From NCBI GenBank assembly GCA_005408345.1, contig SEMN01000259.1, positions 682,001-746,000 of the forward strand: a stretch of 64,000 nt of DNA, in the 5' to 3' direction. The notes under the pieces were generated by a model. The model saw only the letters and a list, made by a program, of their open reading frames with translations, made no database searches and had not been told where the DNA came from. Shown here in pieces: positions 49,579 to 63,303 of this stretch (within the stretch, counting starts at the first letter, position 1; each line of letters starts with the position of its first letter). Made by a program: the position numbers and the translations under genes. This DNA is from Macquaria australasica. Taxonomy: Eukaryota > Chordata > Actinopteri > Centrarchiformes > Percichthyidae.

Positions 49579-49760
49579 GGTCATTTAAACAATTAGTTGA
49601 CTGATAATAAATTATTTCAGTCATTTTTTAAGCAAAAATGCGAAACATTCTTTGGTTTCAGCTTCTCAGCTGCAAGGTTTTGCTGCTTTTCTTGGTCATA
49701 TGATAGTATGAATATCTTTGGGTTGTAGACTGTTAGTCTACACCAAAAAAGCGATGTGAG
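49575..49760 (+). repeat. remnant of the 4870-5129 repeat family, copy 3
   Basis: Ordered words 'aattagttgactgataata', 'ggtttcagcttctcagctg' and 'ggttgtagactgttagtc' match the core of this fish repeat family. It overlaps the candidate poly(A) signal of rassf9. Confidence 0.45.
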
Positions 49761-52389
49761 GGTGTTACCTTGGACTTGGTAGCTTTAAGTGAAAAATAAA
49801 ATTAAAAAGTTGTTTCCTCCCCTATACATTTATTTATACATTTAAATTTATTATACATTTTCCACAATGTTATTTTGCATTATTTTTTATTTTAATACAT
49901 ATAAATGTGTTTTGTTTTGTGTATATTTTTCTTGCGTCGTAAAAACGGAGCGAGGTGATATTTCTCAGTCCAAAAGTGATGCGAGTCACAACTTGGGAAA
50001 CAGGTTTTAAATAATTTTTTGTTCAGTGAACAAGATTTGTTTTTTTAATCAAGATGGACAGAAGAGTCTTTGAGGATTCTGGAAATACCTTCAAAAACAG
50101 CTTCTGGTTTTACCAAATAACCTTCTGATGCTTAGGTCTGTGACTAAATGTAATGATAACACATGCATGGCACAAAACTGGAGCTATGTATGCACCAACT
50201 ACAGCCCATCACTGTTTATGACAGCTGGGTTTCCCGACTGTCAAGTGTACATTTTTACCCTAAAGCTTAGTTACTTTTTGTTTGTTTAATTTCTTAATAA
50301 TGGTGAATGTATGCTTATTTCACTTCTTAAAGTTCTCAAGCTATTTATTAAGCTGCACTTCTTTGTACACACATAAGTCTATTAACAATGTTTTATATTA
50401 AAACAAAGCTGTTTTGGACATAGAATTTAAGATTTGTTAAGAATTTAACATTCTTCTCGACTACACTGTTAATATACTGCTGTAACCACTGTAAATGATT
50501 GTTCTTATGACACAGGCACAATTTGTAAAGTCAATTTGATGAAACAACAGAGATAAAAGCATATTTATTTATCATGTAATTGTATTTTACAGATGAGATT
50601 TTATTACGTCTGTTTCCCTTCTGATACAGTAATCTCCATCAGCCACCAATCTGATCAAACACACATTCAGGGCCAAAATAACACAAATATCTGGGCTATA
50701 TCTGTATAAAGCATGCTTAAAAACAAATGAAGTAAAATGTACATTTCAACTTCCATAATAAACACTAATACTGTAAATGTCACAAAGAGTAAACACGTGG
50801 TTGTTGAGTTTTTTGGTGCCAAGCATTGACGATTTAATTATTTCCTCCAAGTTGTTAAATACGGCTTAGCAACAGTGCTGCTGTTCTAGAAGGTGTTAAT
50901 GCTAAAACCACAAGGGAGAAAAAAAAATAATAAACTCAAGGTGCCAAAAACACAGAATGGACTTTTATGGATTCCTCAAAGCACTGAGTCACCAGAAAGA
51001 AATGACACAGCCAGTACAGAGCAGCTTTCCAGTCACTGCAGCATATAATCAGACAAGATGGTCGCCAGGCAAGCACAAACAACAGAAAGCACTCTCCTCT
51101 TGTCAAGGTACTGCTGACAGACTAACACTTTGTACTCGGGGAAGAGCGGGCCTGGTGGCTGGAAAAGCAGAGGATATCTATTTCACACACTAATTGCTTA
51201 ACCCCCCCCCCACCTTCACCTCCTCCTCCTTCACCGCTTCAAGCCACTAAGTAACTCCACCAAGCATGAAAGGCCAGAGATCTTACAATGTGAACAATCT
51301 TGCACTGGTGCCTCACACTTGTTGATGGAGCGGGGGGTTTATTAAGGTACTTATTGCATGTTCTGTTTCACCAACAGGCACGCACCAAGCTGGAATTTAT
51401 ATTCTAATGCAAATCAGACCTGTCTTGAGTTGGTGGAAATTTTAAAGGAAAGGAATGTTGAATAACTGAGGCTGTTGTTGAAGCAGAAGCCAGGTGGATG
51501 CAGAGGGTTCTGTCACTTGGATCTAAAGTTGAACAGTCATTAGTCTTTATTCAAAGTTTAGGTCATCTGGGTGCAGCAAGAAGAGCTATTAGAATAATTC
51601 AACCACAATATATTTAAGAAACTTTCTTCAGGCACTTACAGAGGACCAGGTGTAATCTGTTTTTATTACCAGTGGGGTCAAAACCAGTCAGAGTTTTAAA
51701 CCATTTATATACCCAACTAAATAAAAGACGTTTAATACTGGCCTGTACATTTCATGCTACATTTTATGCAACTTTTATGTGACCATTTTTTTTCATCTTC
51801 AAAAGCACCTCAAGGCCCCCTTGATTCACTGCATGTAAAACGGATTGAGTACTTGGCTTTGTACTCTTTTTGTGTTTGCTTTTTTTTTTTTTTTTTTTAA
51901 CAGGACCACTATATTTTAGTATTAATGTTTCCACCAGGGGCCAGCACAGAGGCCTTAAAACCCAGAGACAAACTCAGTTCACCTCATTATTTTATTGGCA
52001 GACATGTTGAGGCACCTGTCGTTCCCAAATGGCAGTAAATAATGAAATGAACTGGCTCTGGTTTTGAATAAGGACCTCGCTGTACTTTTTCTCATATTAG
52101 TTGCTGTTAAGACAGCTGAGGCACCAAAAGAAGTTGAACAAAGCACAGGGTGTATATTTCCATTCCTTGGCAGATTGTAAAAGCCTCTGAAATAGTACTT
52201 ACACTGAGACAGGACAATAAAATCCACCATTCAGTGTAATAGAGTCTTTGAAATAGGCCGGGCCTTTAAATTAACTCTTTTAAAACATACTTTGTCCTTA
52301 AATTAATATACAGTATTTGCAAAGCCAGTAAAATCTCTACACTCTTGTAACAAAAACTGGGGTTTCCCTGCTGCAGTGGGACTACACTT

Positions 52390-52560
52390 CGTAGTTCAGG
52401 ATCAGAAACAGCTTTATTAGCCAAGTACGAGTACACATACAAGTACTTACAGTTCCAATACAAAATAGAGATAGAAAGTCATTACAGCTAAAAACAAGGA
52501 CAACAAAGCTGCACAACAGGTAAGAATAAACATACGATTATATACATACAAGTAGATGAA
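52390..52560 (+). repeat. teleost repeat fragment ('atcagaaacagctttattagcc')
   Basis: The words 'gatcagaaacagctttatta' and 'gtacacatacaagtactt' resemble a dispersed fish repeat that commonly reads 'atcagctttattggccaagt'. The end is AT-rich and indistinct. Confidence 0.45.
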
Positions 52561-55500
52561 AAGTAGGATATATATATAAATAAATAAAAAGCAACAATGA
52601 CCAACAACATACAATGTCTTCATACATGTCGAGTGTTTCTGGAAATTCAGGGTGGTTGCAGGCTCAGGTAATGTTTACCACTTCTCTCTGCCGCAGATCA
52701 GCAATCCAAAGACTTGCCAGCTCACAAGTGTGTTTGCAGACAACAATAATTACACAGACCAAAATGACAATTAGGCTGACTGCAAACCTGTATTTGTTCA
52801 GCCCTCCCAGTTACGACGACTGCCCAGCTTGAGTAAACCATTTGTTATCAGCTGTGGTTCCATTGCTGAAGATGAAGAGCTGAAATTTTATATGCATTTA
52901 CCCAGAAAAATATTTTAAAATATTATGTTAGAGTGAACACAGTATACACACATATTGCTTGTCTCAAAGAGATTGATATGTTTTATTTTTCCCCAACCTT
53001 TTCCGTACCCCTATCTTTTTGCACAGACCTTTGTAGGAAGCAGTGAGATAAGAGTCAGGAAGACGTGACGTGAAGGCTACTGTGTGTAGTAGTGTTTTAA
53101 TCTGGTCAGGCAGCTTTCACCATCAGCGAGGGACAAGACCTAATTGGAAATTCAGACATTTCAACAGCCTTTAGTTGGCACCATCTTGCACTATTTGATG
53201 GGTTTTTTTAATTTTTTTATCAGCATTGAAGTGAAAGAATGTCTGACCCTTTGAATGTTATGTCTTAGAACACACTAAATAAAATCATACAATCAGTTGG
53301 TTTAAAGATGTAATTAACTATAATTAGAGCTACCAATCGATGTCATTTTATGTCCCTATTTATGGATATATTTATTATCAAAAGTATTGGGAGGGCAGTC
53401 GAGAAGAGAATTTTTATTTTCTCCAGGTACTCCTCTACACTCAGGTGAAAAAAGCATATTTAACACCTGAGATTAAATTTCCAACACACATTACACATTA
53501 CATTTGGCTCCAATATTTGAATGCTATAAATATGCGGATCAACCAATCACATCTGAACGTTTGAAAAGCAATTTGCAGGCTCTGATTAGTGAAGAAAGAT
53601 ACATTATTTGATACAAATTGTACTGTTTGAGACTTCTTCCTTTTCACTGTGGCAACACTGTAAATGAAACACATTTAGGATACATAAAAAGATGAATGAC
53701 ATTTGGAAAACCACTGACCACTGTCTGATGTAAGGTTTATGGATGACAGTGAGACAAGACAACTAATTGTCCAGGAGCTTTTGAGTCCAGTAACTAATTG
53801 TTCAAATGAACTAATTCCAAACAGTCACTCTGTATCCAGTGGTTCTCAAGAAGCATGCAAATGCCTCCTTTTTGTCTTCACATGTCGTGTTTTTCAGGAC
53901 AAATGCACATCACCTTGTGCATGTGCCAAAATCCTGCACTGCGTCTGTGTTTGGTGGTGTTCCCACAACACGCCCAACAGTGAACACTGTGATTATTCTA
54001 TGATTGTGCCTATAGCAAAAATCAGTCTTCCTACTCCTTGTTGCACCAGTTCATCTAACCTTCATCTCCCTATATTTACAACTCCAGACTAATGTTTGTA
54101 TTTGTTGGCAGCGAGTTCGGATGAAATGAAATGGGACAAAAAAAACAAACAAAAAAAACAGTCAAAATTATTCCTAACATTAAATGATGTTCATGCAGTG
54201 GCCCTGCAACAGTCCCATCAGCCAGTCACATTTGTGTTCAAGCTGGATAAGTCAGGACTTGTCAAAGTAGTTCAAGGGCCTTGGGCTTAATTGCCTCAAT
54301 CAAAGTACATTTGAAGTGGCATGAATCATTTGATAAAAGAGCCCGAGGAGCAATAAACTGTCCCTGCTGCCAGGCGGCAACAAGAGAGCTAACAGCGGAA
54401 AGTGAGAGTGAGAGTGAGTGTGTGTAGGTGTGTGTAGATGGTGGGAAAGCTGATGGCTGCTGTTTTAAAGATGGGAAATTTTAGAAATTTGATCTAGGTT
54501 GTGTGGTTTCTTACATTATAATAATGTCTTCAGCAATTCAAATTAAATTCAGTATCAAAGTGAATGCATTCTGTGCAAATACACACTTCAAATGCTCGTT
54601 CTTTAATCCTTGCACCACCACCACCACCTCCCTCCCTGCCAGCCAGCTTTAGTAAACACATTTTATTTTGGCATGGATGCTAATTTTCCTCTTTATTAAC
54701 ACTGCTGTTCTGGATGAGGCTGTTTGCTTTTCTACAGGTGTTCTCTGATGCTCCGTCGTCACAGCCTTTCATTACAAGAAGGTGGAGACACTTGTCACCG
54801 CTCAGGCAGACGGTCAGATGAAGACTGGTTCAGAGGCAGAAACAAAGCAAGGGAAGATACTTGTGCGCAGACTAAAGTTTAATGGGTTTTTTAGTATAAA
54901 TATATAAAAACATTTTTTTGAGAAATAGCTGAACTGGAGGCAGAAATAATCTGACTGGAGGGATTAAACCTTAATGGGGAAAGCCTAAAAAGAACCACAG
55001 TTTCTTCGGCTAAATAACTTTATTCCTTTACAATGAAGTCCTCACTCCTGCTTAAAAACTAACGACAAAAAAATGTTTTGGCGTTCAGTTGTTTTATCAT
55101 GTGAGATTGCTGTTGCTATAGGTTGTCTTCTTCCCTTTTTACAATCTGAATGCCTTTGTGTTTTTTCTGTATTTCAACGTCACACTGAGGAACAAGACAT
55201 AAGTAGACAATGTGCTCAGCTTTATAAAAAAAACATTGTGAACTCTTAAGAGCCGTCATAAAACTTCCACTTCCAAACTTGCGGATACAGCGAGTCATTT
55301 GTATGGACTTCTCTCATTCAAAATTCCAATTGACGGCACCATCTCCTCCAAGTTTATAGGTTAATCATTTAGCCTCATTGACCTTTAAAGGTTACTCTTG
55401 CTTTGCTATCACTATTTAGGTAAGACATTTAGCTTGCTTACATGTACTATAAAAGCAATGGTCATCAATGAAAAAAAGGATCAACATGTATTTTCCAGGG

Positions 55501-56218
55501 CGCCTGGGTGGCGCACAGTAAAAAAAAAAAAAAGCACTCAGCCAGCATGAACCTCCGCGTGTCACATGATTGTCCACATGCACTGCAGGCAAAAGTGGGA
55601 GTTCGTAAAGATAAATTAGACATACCAAATTGGGAGAAAATATTTCATTTACATTTCATTTTGTTTGCACTACCTGCTATTTTATCTCATTTTTGCAATT
55701 CTAATACCTAATTTGTCTGCATGAAACTGATTCTTGGGCTCTGACATTTCTGAGCTACATCAGCTCTCACACAGAATTAAGAGTTCAATTGAGGACAGCA
55801 GCTGCATGGTGACTTTCAGCAGAATCATCAACATTATAGTTTACTTTGTTTTGGAGGGACAAATTCATTTTAAAAAAAAATCTTTCCACAGCAACAAAAC
55901 CTGAAATGAGTTGTGGTCCAAAGAACCATCATGACCTACAAGAATTACATATGTTCATATCTTTTATATTGATTGATTGATGGGGAGAAATGATTTGTAT
56001 GAAATGATGCTTCTTCATCAAGTTACACCTATATGTATGACTCATACAGTCAGCATTCAGAAATTCTTAATGAAGAATGCAGATTTTATACAAATATAAT
56101 TCAGTTTGTCATAAAGAGTACTTGTCAGCCTGTGAAAACAACCACACAGTATAATGTCTTGTGTGGCTCTGCATTAAAAATGTGTAAAGCCTTTGTTACA
56201 AACAGGTGGTGAGGAGTT

Positions 56219-56222
<4 letters not shown>

Positions 56223-56257
<35 letters not shown>
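56223..56257. repeat. (TA)n microsatellite
   Basis: Thirty-five bases of uninterrupted alternating T and A. Confidence 0.95.
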
Positions 56258-56260
<3 letters not shown>

Positions 56261-58441
56261 GAGAGGGAGGGTCTAACTAAAATACACATTATGGGTTGCA
56301 TTATGGGAATTGCAGGATCTAGTGTTTTTGGAGCTTGACCCATATTTGGGACTAAAGTTCAGGAGATCTCGGCCTCTGCTCCATCAATTTTTTACCTTTT
56401 TTCTTGTCTCTTATGACTCTTCCAGCTTTAGTCAAATCATCAGAGTACTGCATGCCTCATCAAATTAAAAAAGGATTCTGTTTTACTTTACCGTTTTCAT
56501 TTTTCAGCACAAATAAAAAGGTAGCATCAACAAAAAGAAGGAAGGTAGAAAAGGGAAAATGACAATTCACACAGCAGTCCACGATGTCTTACCTCTTTCA
56601 TTCCCATGAAACACAAAGGCACTTTCTTCAAGTCCATTTCATACACAGCAGGCTACATGAAGATGATGGTATGTGAGCGTCACCACCCATCTCTCTCTGA
56701 TTGTCTGACAGTGGTGCTCTGATTAGCTACTTAAGTAAACATGGAATTCCTTTATGTCGCTTCACCTCTTCACGAACCTGCAGCGTGACTTCTAAACTCA
56801 ACACTACCTCCGTGGTTCTCTCCATCCTCACCTTCATTCACCAATGTAGGAGTCTTGATTAGGTCTGGAATCATGTGGGTTACGGTCTTCCACAGTGCGT
56901 AATCAGCTGGTGAGTCGTGACCTCAAGATGTTAAATTCACTGCGGGTCACAATCCAGCACCTGCAAGAGGAGGAGAAAGAAAAACTGCTACATGCAACAT
57001 GCAAACCTGTTATATGCTTGTTGCTTCTGGTTATTTCTATGACGTAAATTCTGCGCTCTGGTGGAAACTGGATTTCGTTCTCAATAGGGAGTATAAAAAC
57101 CAGTGTAAATGTATCTCAATAGCCTTTTCTCAAATTAATTCCTTTTATGGAAGCTGCTGTGATGAGTCTACTATAGTTTTATCCAATTAGTGTTGGCTTT
57201 ATATTATAGCATCATTTGGTAATTTGAAGAGTTTGTGCAGTCAGGTTAATCTTGCTGATAAGATCAGTAAGTCTGGCCTGTCTCCTGGACATACATTGAA
57301 AAAGCATATCCTCAAAAAGGCAAATACAATAATTAATTGCCTTCTCACTGCAAACCATCTTTAAACACCTGATGTCAAACCTCAATACATTTTTTGGCCC
57401 CAAATAATGCAAATGACCATTGCATCAAATATGGAAAACTGTTACATATTGAAAGATAGCATTGAATGCTTACTCAGATTTGTAATCTTGTTTATTCTTT
57501 GATCAGATAGTTCCTGATTTAAATCAGAATTTGGCCCTTTTTTAAATTATTTTATTTAGACAAAGTTCTTGTACAGCTACTAATAGTAGGCAACATTGAA
57601 ATTACATTAACTTTTGTTAAATGAAAAAAAGGTATAGTATGGTATCGGAAAAAGTATTGTATTAGTTTGGAACCCAGCCCTACTTTTATAAATGTACTTG
57701 TTTGTTTGTCAGATCTTATATGGTTGTACTTAATCGTTTGTCTCCAAACCAAACTTTCTTCATGGAACAGCCGAGTCAGAGGACAAAACATATTGAAAGT
57801 CAAACTAAGTTGATGTTTGGAACGCAGTTGGCGACACACTGTTCAGAACAGCCATGAATCCCCTGTAAAATTTCAGCCCTGGTGGAATTTCTCATGTTCC
57901 TCTCCTGCACATCTTCTATGTTCCTACAGCAACACACGCATGCAAAGACAATCTTTTCATATTCTAGGAAATACGATGCAGACAAAAAGAAACAAAACAT
58001 CTTCAGAGCAACTTGACCATAAAAAGTTGTGACTATTGCTTGTCTTGAACATAGCGACATTGAGATATTTATTTCATTGCATCTCTCAGGAGAAAGGAGA
58101 CTTTAAAGAAAGAACTTGGCTCAGAAGGTTTGAAGTGGCGGACTACTGAAGACCGACATGCTCCGTGTTAGATCTGCTGTTCCTTTGATGGTGGGCAAGA
58201 GGCTCTCTTGTTTCCTGTGCCATGTCGAGGCTAGATGACAGCACTAATCTAGGCGCACTTCCCCTCCCAGAGCTGGCACTTTGAAGACCCCAGTCTGTTT
58301 GTGAGATTAATATGATTTGGGGCTAATTTCCTGAGAGGGGTCCTGTCATTGTCACAAACACACCCAACAAACCTGCACATACAGTACCATACTGTACACA
58401 AACTCGTGCACATACACAGGTAGTCAAGTACATGCACAAGC

Positions 58442-58442
<1 letters not shown>

Positions 58443-58492
<50 letters not shown>
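58443..58492. repeat. (AC)n microsatellite
   Basis: Fifty bases of uninterrupted AC. Cys-Val frames on the minus strand here are artefacts. Confidence 0.97.
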
Positions 58493-58494
<2 letters not shown>

Positions 58495-59751
58495 CTTTTT
58501 ATAACCCGCAACCCACAGCAGCTGTGCCTTTCACCGCTCGTTGCCATGGTAACTGAAAGCACACTCAGCTCCTTGGCAGTTGACCCTATCTCTGTATTTT
58601 AAAAAAGGTGCAAAAGTCCCCGTGGAAAAAGCTCAGTAACCTTGTTTCATGTTACAGTCACTGTAGCCAAAGTTTCTCCATGCTCCCCCGGCTGTCAACC
58701 TTGAGTTAGAAATTTGTTTTTTTCAAATATAGTCCTGTTTATCATAAAGATTCAATCTTTTCTGAAGTGATGAGATGTGCTGCAATTCATTTTAATTTCA
58801 AATAAGTCCAGACAATCTGCCTGTCAAGATAAAAGAGACAGAAAAGCAGAGTCTGCGAAACAAAAACAGGGAAGCTGCATTGGATTTAAAGCGGAGGATT
58901 GACGTTGTGTTGACTCTGACACAAAGAGAGCTGCATTCCTCTGGCTCTGGACGTATGACGGAGCAGGGCCTGGCCTGGTGGGCTGGGGTCTCTTTCCAGT
59001 TGCTCCTGTGCACTCATGGGTAGTGACATCCTGCGATGTTTCCTGTCAAAAGGGGGCTTTTAGGGCAGCAGTTATAGCCTCGTGGGAGGAATGTGAAAGA
59101 TACCAAATGAGCTGGCAACAGACCTGGGCTCACAAGTATTTGCACATACTCATTTTTATGGTTTGTTGTTGTCTAGAGATGTGCACAATCTGTGGGAAAA
59201 TGCAGTGAATGTCAGAAAGTAGTAAAGTGTTATCTATTACTTCAATCTAATTCAAACAAATAGTTTTTACTATTTTACCTAGATAGCTTGAAAACCCTGG
59301 TGGCTCACACTCATAATATATTTAAAAAACTGCAGCACTCTGCATTTGGAAATACAGTATGACCTTCTGGGAAACACATCACTTAATGATAGTTACCCTG
59401 AGAAATCAGGAACAACTGAGTCTGTCTCAAGTACAGTTGGTGCTACTGTAGGCTGATAATGAGCTTTCTGTGTCAAACTGTATGTGTGGCAGTTTGGACC
59501 TTGTGCTCTACTATACAAGTGTCTGTGGTAATTTATGTATTAACAAAACAGTTCACACAATATTCCATAATTTGGGAATTAAAGTGAATTGCAAACTGTA
59601 TAGTTCCCGATCAAAATAAGGAATAGTAGTTGCATCCTCTGAACGATAGACTTAGTGTTCAGACATCAAATTCCAGGGTGTGATGGTGTTATTAATAAAA
59701 AAGACGTATGAGTTAACAGCCATGCTAGAAAATCTGTGCACCCGAACTTAG

Positions 59752-60143
59752 ACACAGCAGCTAAACGCTAATGTCAGCATGCTCACAATGACAATGCTAA
59801 CAGGCTGATGTTTGGCAGTTACCATTTTATTTTAGCTTGTTAGCATGCTAAAGCACAACTGAGGCTGTATTGATGATGCGGATTGATGAAAAGTTAAGAG
59901 ATCGCTGAAGTGATTACAATTCATCCTGTGGGGAACATGAATGTCTGAACCAACTTTTATGGCAATCTTCATGGTGCACAATAAATGTCAGGGGGTCATC
60001 AGCTATTAGGGTTCATCCTCTAGGAACAATTGATATCCATACCAAATTTCGTGGCAATCCATCCAATATTTTTTAGATATGCCAGTCTGGACCAAAGTGG
60101 TGAACCGGCTGCCATTTTTAGCCATGCTGCTAGCGTGGCTAAA
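59752..60143 (+). repeat. percomorph dispersed repeat, copy B
   Basis: The same ordered landmarks as copy A are present: ctaatgtcagcatgctcac, ctaacaggctgatgttt, 'gaacatgaatgtctgaacc', 'tcgtggcaatccatccaata', 'ggaccaaagtggtgaacc' and gctagcgtggctaaaaat. Confidence 0.7.
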
Positions 60144-60582
60144 AATATATATGTAGTACCAAAATTTTGTTAATTGTGTGCTGAACTTGCATGGAGGTAA
60201 TTGATGGTCCTACAGCTAGAAAAGCATTGGTATTTCTCCAACTCTTACTCTTTAAAAAATACTTCTGATATTTGTGTCTGAATGAGAGAGTTGAATGAGA
60301 AAAGCTTGAGCTGAATTTATTTATTTTGTTAATGCACATTTTCACAAGGAAAACTTAAAAAGTGATCCAAACTCTGCTTTCTGTGCATGTATACTGATTT
60401 AAAAAATAAATAAATAAATAAATCAGACTTGGTGTGGGCACACTCTTTGAGACTGGTAGCAGGCGGCACAGGAAGTGAGGGAAGTGGTGTGTTTGTGCAG
60501 AGAAAGAGGTCAGTGCTCACAATGGAGGCCTGGCTATATGTTGTCTGGAGGGAGGCATTTTAAATCGGCTTCTCAAACAGTC

Positions 60583-60604
60583 ACACACACACACACACAC
60601 ACAC
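60583..60604. repeat. short (AC)n microsatellite
   Basis: About 22 bases of AC repeat. Confidence 0.85.
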
Positions 60605-62659
60605 TTCAGAGTAGCCCATTAAACCACAGAAAATGAGATACAGAGATACAGCAGTCCCGTGTTTCAGTTCAAAGCGTTTTGAAATATATTGTGGAACACT
60701 GATATGTTGCTCTCTCTTGCATCTTTATTGTCTCCCTCACTCACACACAACCACACTACAAACTTTCACTGAATGGCCACAATAGCCTCAGCCTCTCAAG
60801 TGTCTCGAGGTACAAGACTCATTGTGAGCGCATGGCCCAGCCTAAACTAAACTGAGGCACAGGGATACAATTCAATTTTACAGTCTTTGTTCACTCTATT
60901 CAAACTAAAACTAATCCCAGGTTGACTTTGCTCCCGTGATGTATTTCAAAAAGATTAGTTATGAGAATATTTATGGTAAAACCTATGAAAATCTCAAAAT
61001 CTCCATTACTGGAGGTGTGCTGCCAAAAAAGTTGCACTCTTAGAAGACGATCAACAACAAAACCAGTGAAACTCCAACACACACTCACCTGTATGTACCC
61101 GATGCTTTTTTTCCCCAGAATGAATATATTGCATCTTGGCAAACAAGTACACACAGTGCCTTTCATTTTAACTTAATTGCTAAAAAAAAAAAAAAGTGTG
61201 GAGATTTGAAGCCTTTTGGAGGCTTTAAACTCCATATTTGAACCTTCCTTGCATCAGGGGTTTAATGTACTGAGCACAGTGTACTGCTGAAGCTTCATGT
61301 TTATCTGTTGCTCTGCAAACTCGTTTATGAAAATGGGCTTTCGCTGCAAGAAAAAAATATGCTGCATATCAAAACTTTAGATTTTCTTCCTGTGGGTGTC
61401 AAGTGATTGACAGGATGTAGGGGTTATTCTAATGCAGCACTGATATGAAAACAGTCGACTCAGACAATAAAAAAAAAAAAAGCTTCACACCAAATGCATG
61501 ATTCATGTTTACTGTGAGGGATTATCTCCATCCGTGTGGTAGTGAAAAGAAAAGAAAAAAACTATCACAGACTGTGTGGACACCAGCAGGAAGAACATTT
61601 CGTTAACCTTTAAACTGGTCATACATGACGTCATCCAGGTCAGGTCATCTCGTCTCTCTCCTTCAGTCTGGTATGAATCAGATTAGTGATCACATGCTTG
61701 AGCACCATTCCACATATCTTCTTATAACACTGACAGTGCTGTCTTTGTCTGCGTTGTACAGAATGCTATCATTAATCCTATTGTGAAATGTCTCAAAGAC
61801 AATAAGGAGATCTGGACCAAGTCCAAACTATAGTATGTATATCTAAAAATAAAAGTCAAGAATAAATGTTTTGGGGTTGTTGGTTGTTGCTTATTTCTGT
61901 ATCACAGTTATGCTGTTATACTGGCATAATAAACTACAAAGCAATTGCACATCAGGGGTCTTGTTGATAGGTGCATTGATCAAAAACTCAAGACTATGGA
62001 AAATAAATCTCAAAGTCAGTCACTTACTAACTTTATTAACAATGTTTTTTTTACAGGGGAAAAAAAAAACTTTGTTCAGGAAAAGAATCAGCTCATGTAG
62101 TCAAACTCAGAACAACACACTTCATCACATTTTTGCTATTTAAGATGGATACAGTGTGTGTAATCATTTCATGGATGGTTACATGGAAACAATCCCAACA
62201 TTTTTACAATGTTATAGGGTTGAATGTTTGTGAGACTTCCACTCACCAAAACTCAACTGAATGATTTGCTGATGATCTTTGCCCTCTACATTCCTGATTT
62301 ACGGCCTCTCTCTCTGGCATGCTGTCCGCTGTGCTCACTCTCATAGTCGAAGGTGATTCAGGGGGATTTACAGAAGCTACACATTTACTGTATTTGGTTA
62401 TGGAGGAAATGGAACAGTTTAAAATCCCAACCCTTACGTTCACCTATTTCAGTCAGGCATTTCCTGCAACAGTCCTGTGACATTTTTCTTTGACACAATG
62501 GGCTGAACTTCACTTTACTTTAGGACAACAGGGAATTAAATTACCGCAGAAGAACAAGACGTTCAACTTTGAAAAGCTGGAAAATTGCATATGGGAGATA
62601 AGCAGCTTAGGGTGGAGTGGACCATTTTACACAAAACAAAAAGTACAGTCATTAGTTTT

Positions 62660-63042
62660 GCAAGTATTTGGTCATAAACCAAAGTATTTTTAAGTGTTTT
62701 AAGTGTCTATTATGGTGCTGTATGAAAAGTCTGGGAATCACCAAAGAGATTACAATACATCCTGAGGGGAACATGAATGTCTGCACCAAATTTAAGGGCA
62801 ATCTATCCAGTAGTTATATATCCAGATATTTCACTCCCACAAACCACAAATCTAATTATTATGGTGGCGCAAGAGGCAAAAGTCAGGGGATAACAAAGTC
62901 AATAGGATACATTCTCTGGATACCATGATTGCCTGTAGAAAATGTAATGGCAATCCATCTAATAGTAGTTGAGATATTTCAGTCAGACCAACAGATCGTT
63001 ATTGCGACCCATAAAGCCACACTGCTCGTGCGGCTAAAAATC
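62660..63042 (+). repeat. percomorph dispersed repeat, copy C (5' truncated)
   Basis: It begins at the internal 'tttggtcataaaccaaagta' landmark and lacks the GCTAAC-rich 5' part. It keeps 'gaacatgaatgtctgcacc', 'atggcaatccatctaatag' and the end gtgcggctaaaaat. Confidence 0.65.
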
Positions 63043-63303
63043 CTCTAGTGATGCACTTTCATTCTGAGCTGGTGCATCTTTCCTTTGGAATGTGATTTCC
63101 TTCAATTCTCAGTTCTGAATCTTTAAAAAACATTGTTACACTGATGTCACAAGTACCGCCCATACTGTTTAAATGCTGTCCACTGTGTGAGCTGATGTCA
63201 AAGTGCAGAAACACAAAAGCAATGAAAAATTCAAACAAAAATGTCACAGCAAAAAAAATAAATAAATACAAAAAGACATGAGTAAGATTACCATTGTGAA
63301 TGA

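Larger units (their letters stand above)
49431..63303. other. rassf9 3'UTR and downstream non-coding region
   Basis: No gene was recognised in this ~14 kb. Contents are three candidate poly(A) signals, a repeat remnant (49575-49760), a 'tcagctttatt' repeat (52390-52560), microsatellites at 56223, 58443 and about 60583, and two copies of the percomorph repeat. The open frames are short and have no recognisable domains. Confidence 0.6.

Noticed and set aside
53739..54092. 117-codon Cys-rich open frame
   Set aside because: The Cys spacing fits no known secreted family, there is no signal peptide, and no neighbouring exons were found.
13975..57690. Second copy of the TAGGGC-ended element suggested by 'gaacccagccctac' near 57675
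   Set aside because: Only one end is visible there and the adjacent 'ggtatcggaaaaagtattg' belongs to another fish repeat type, so no element was called.
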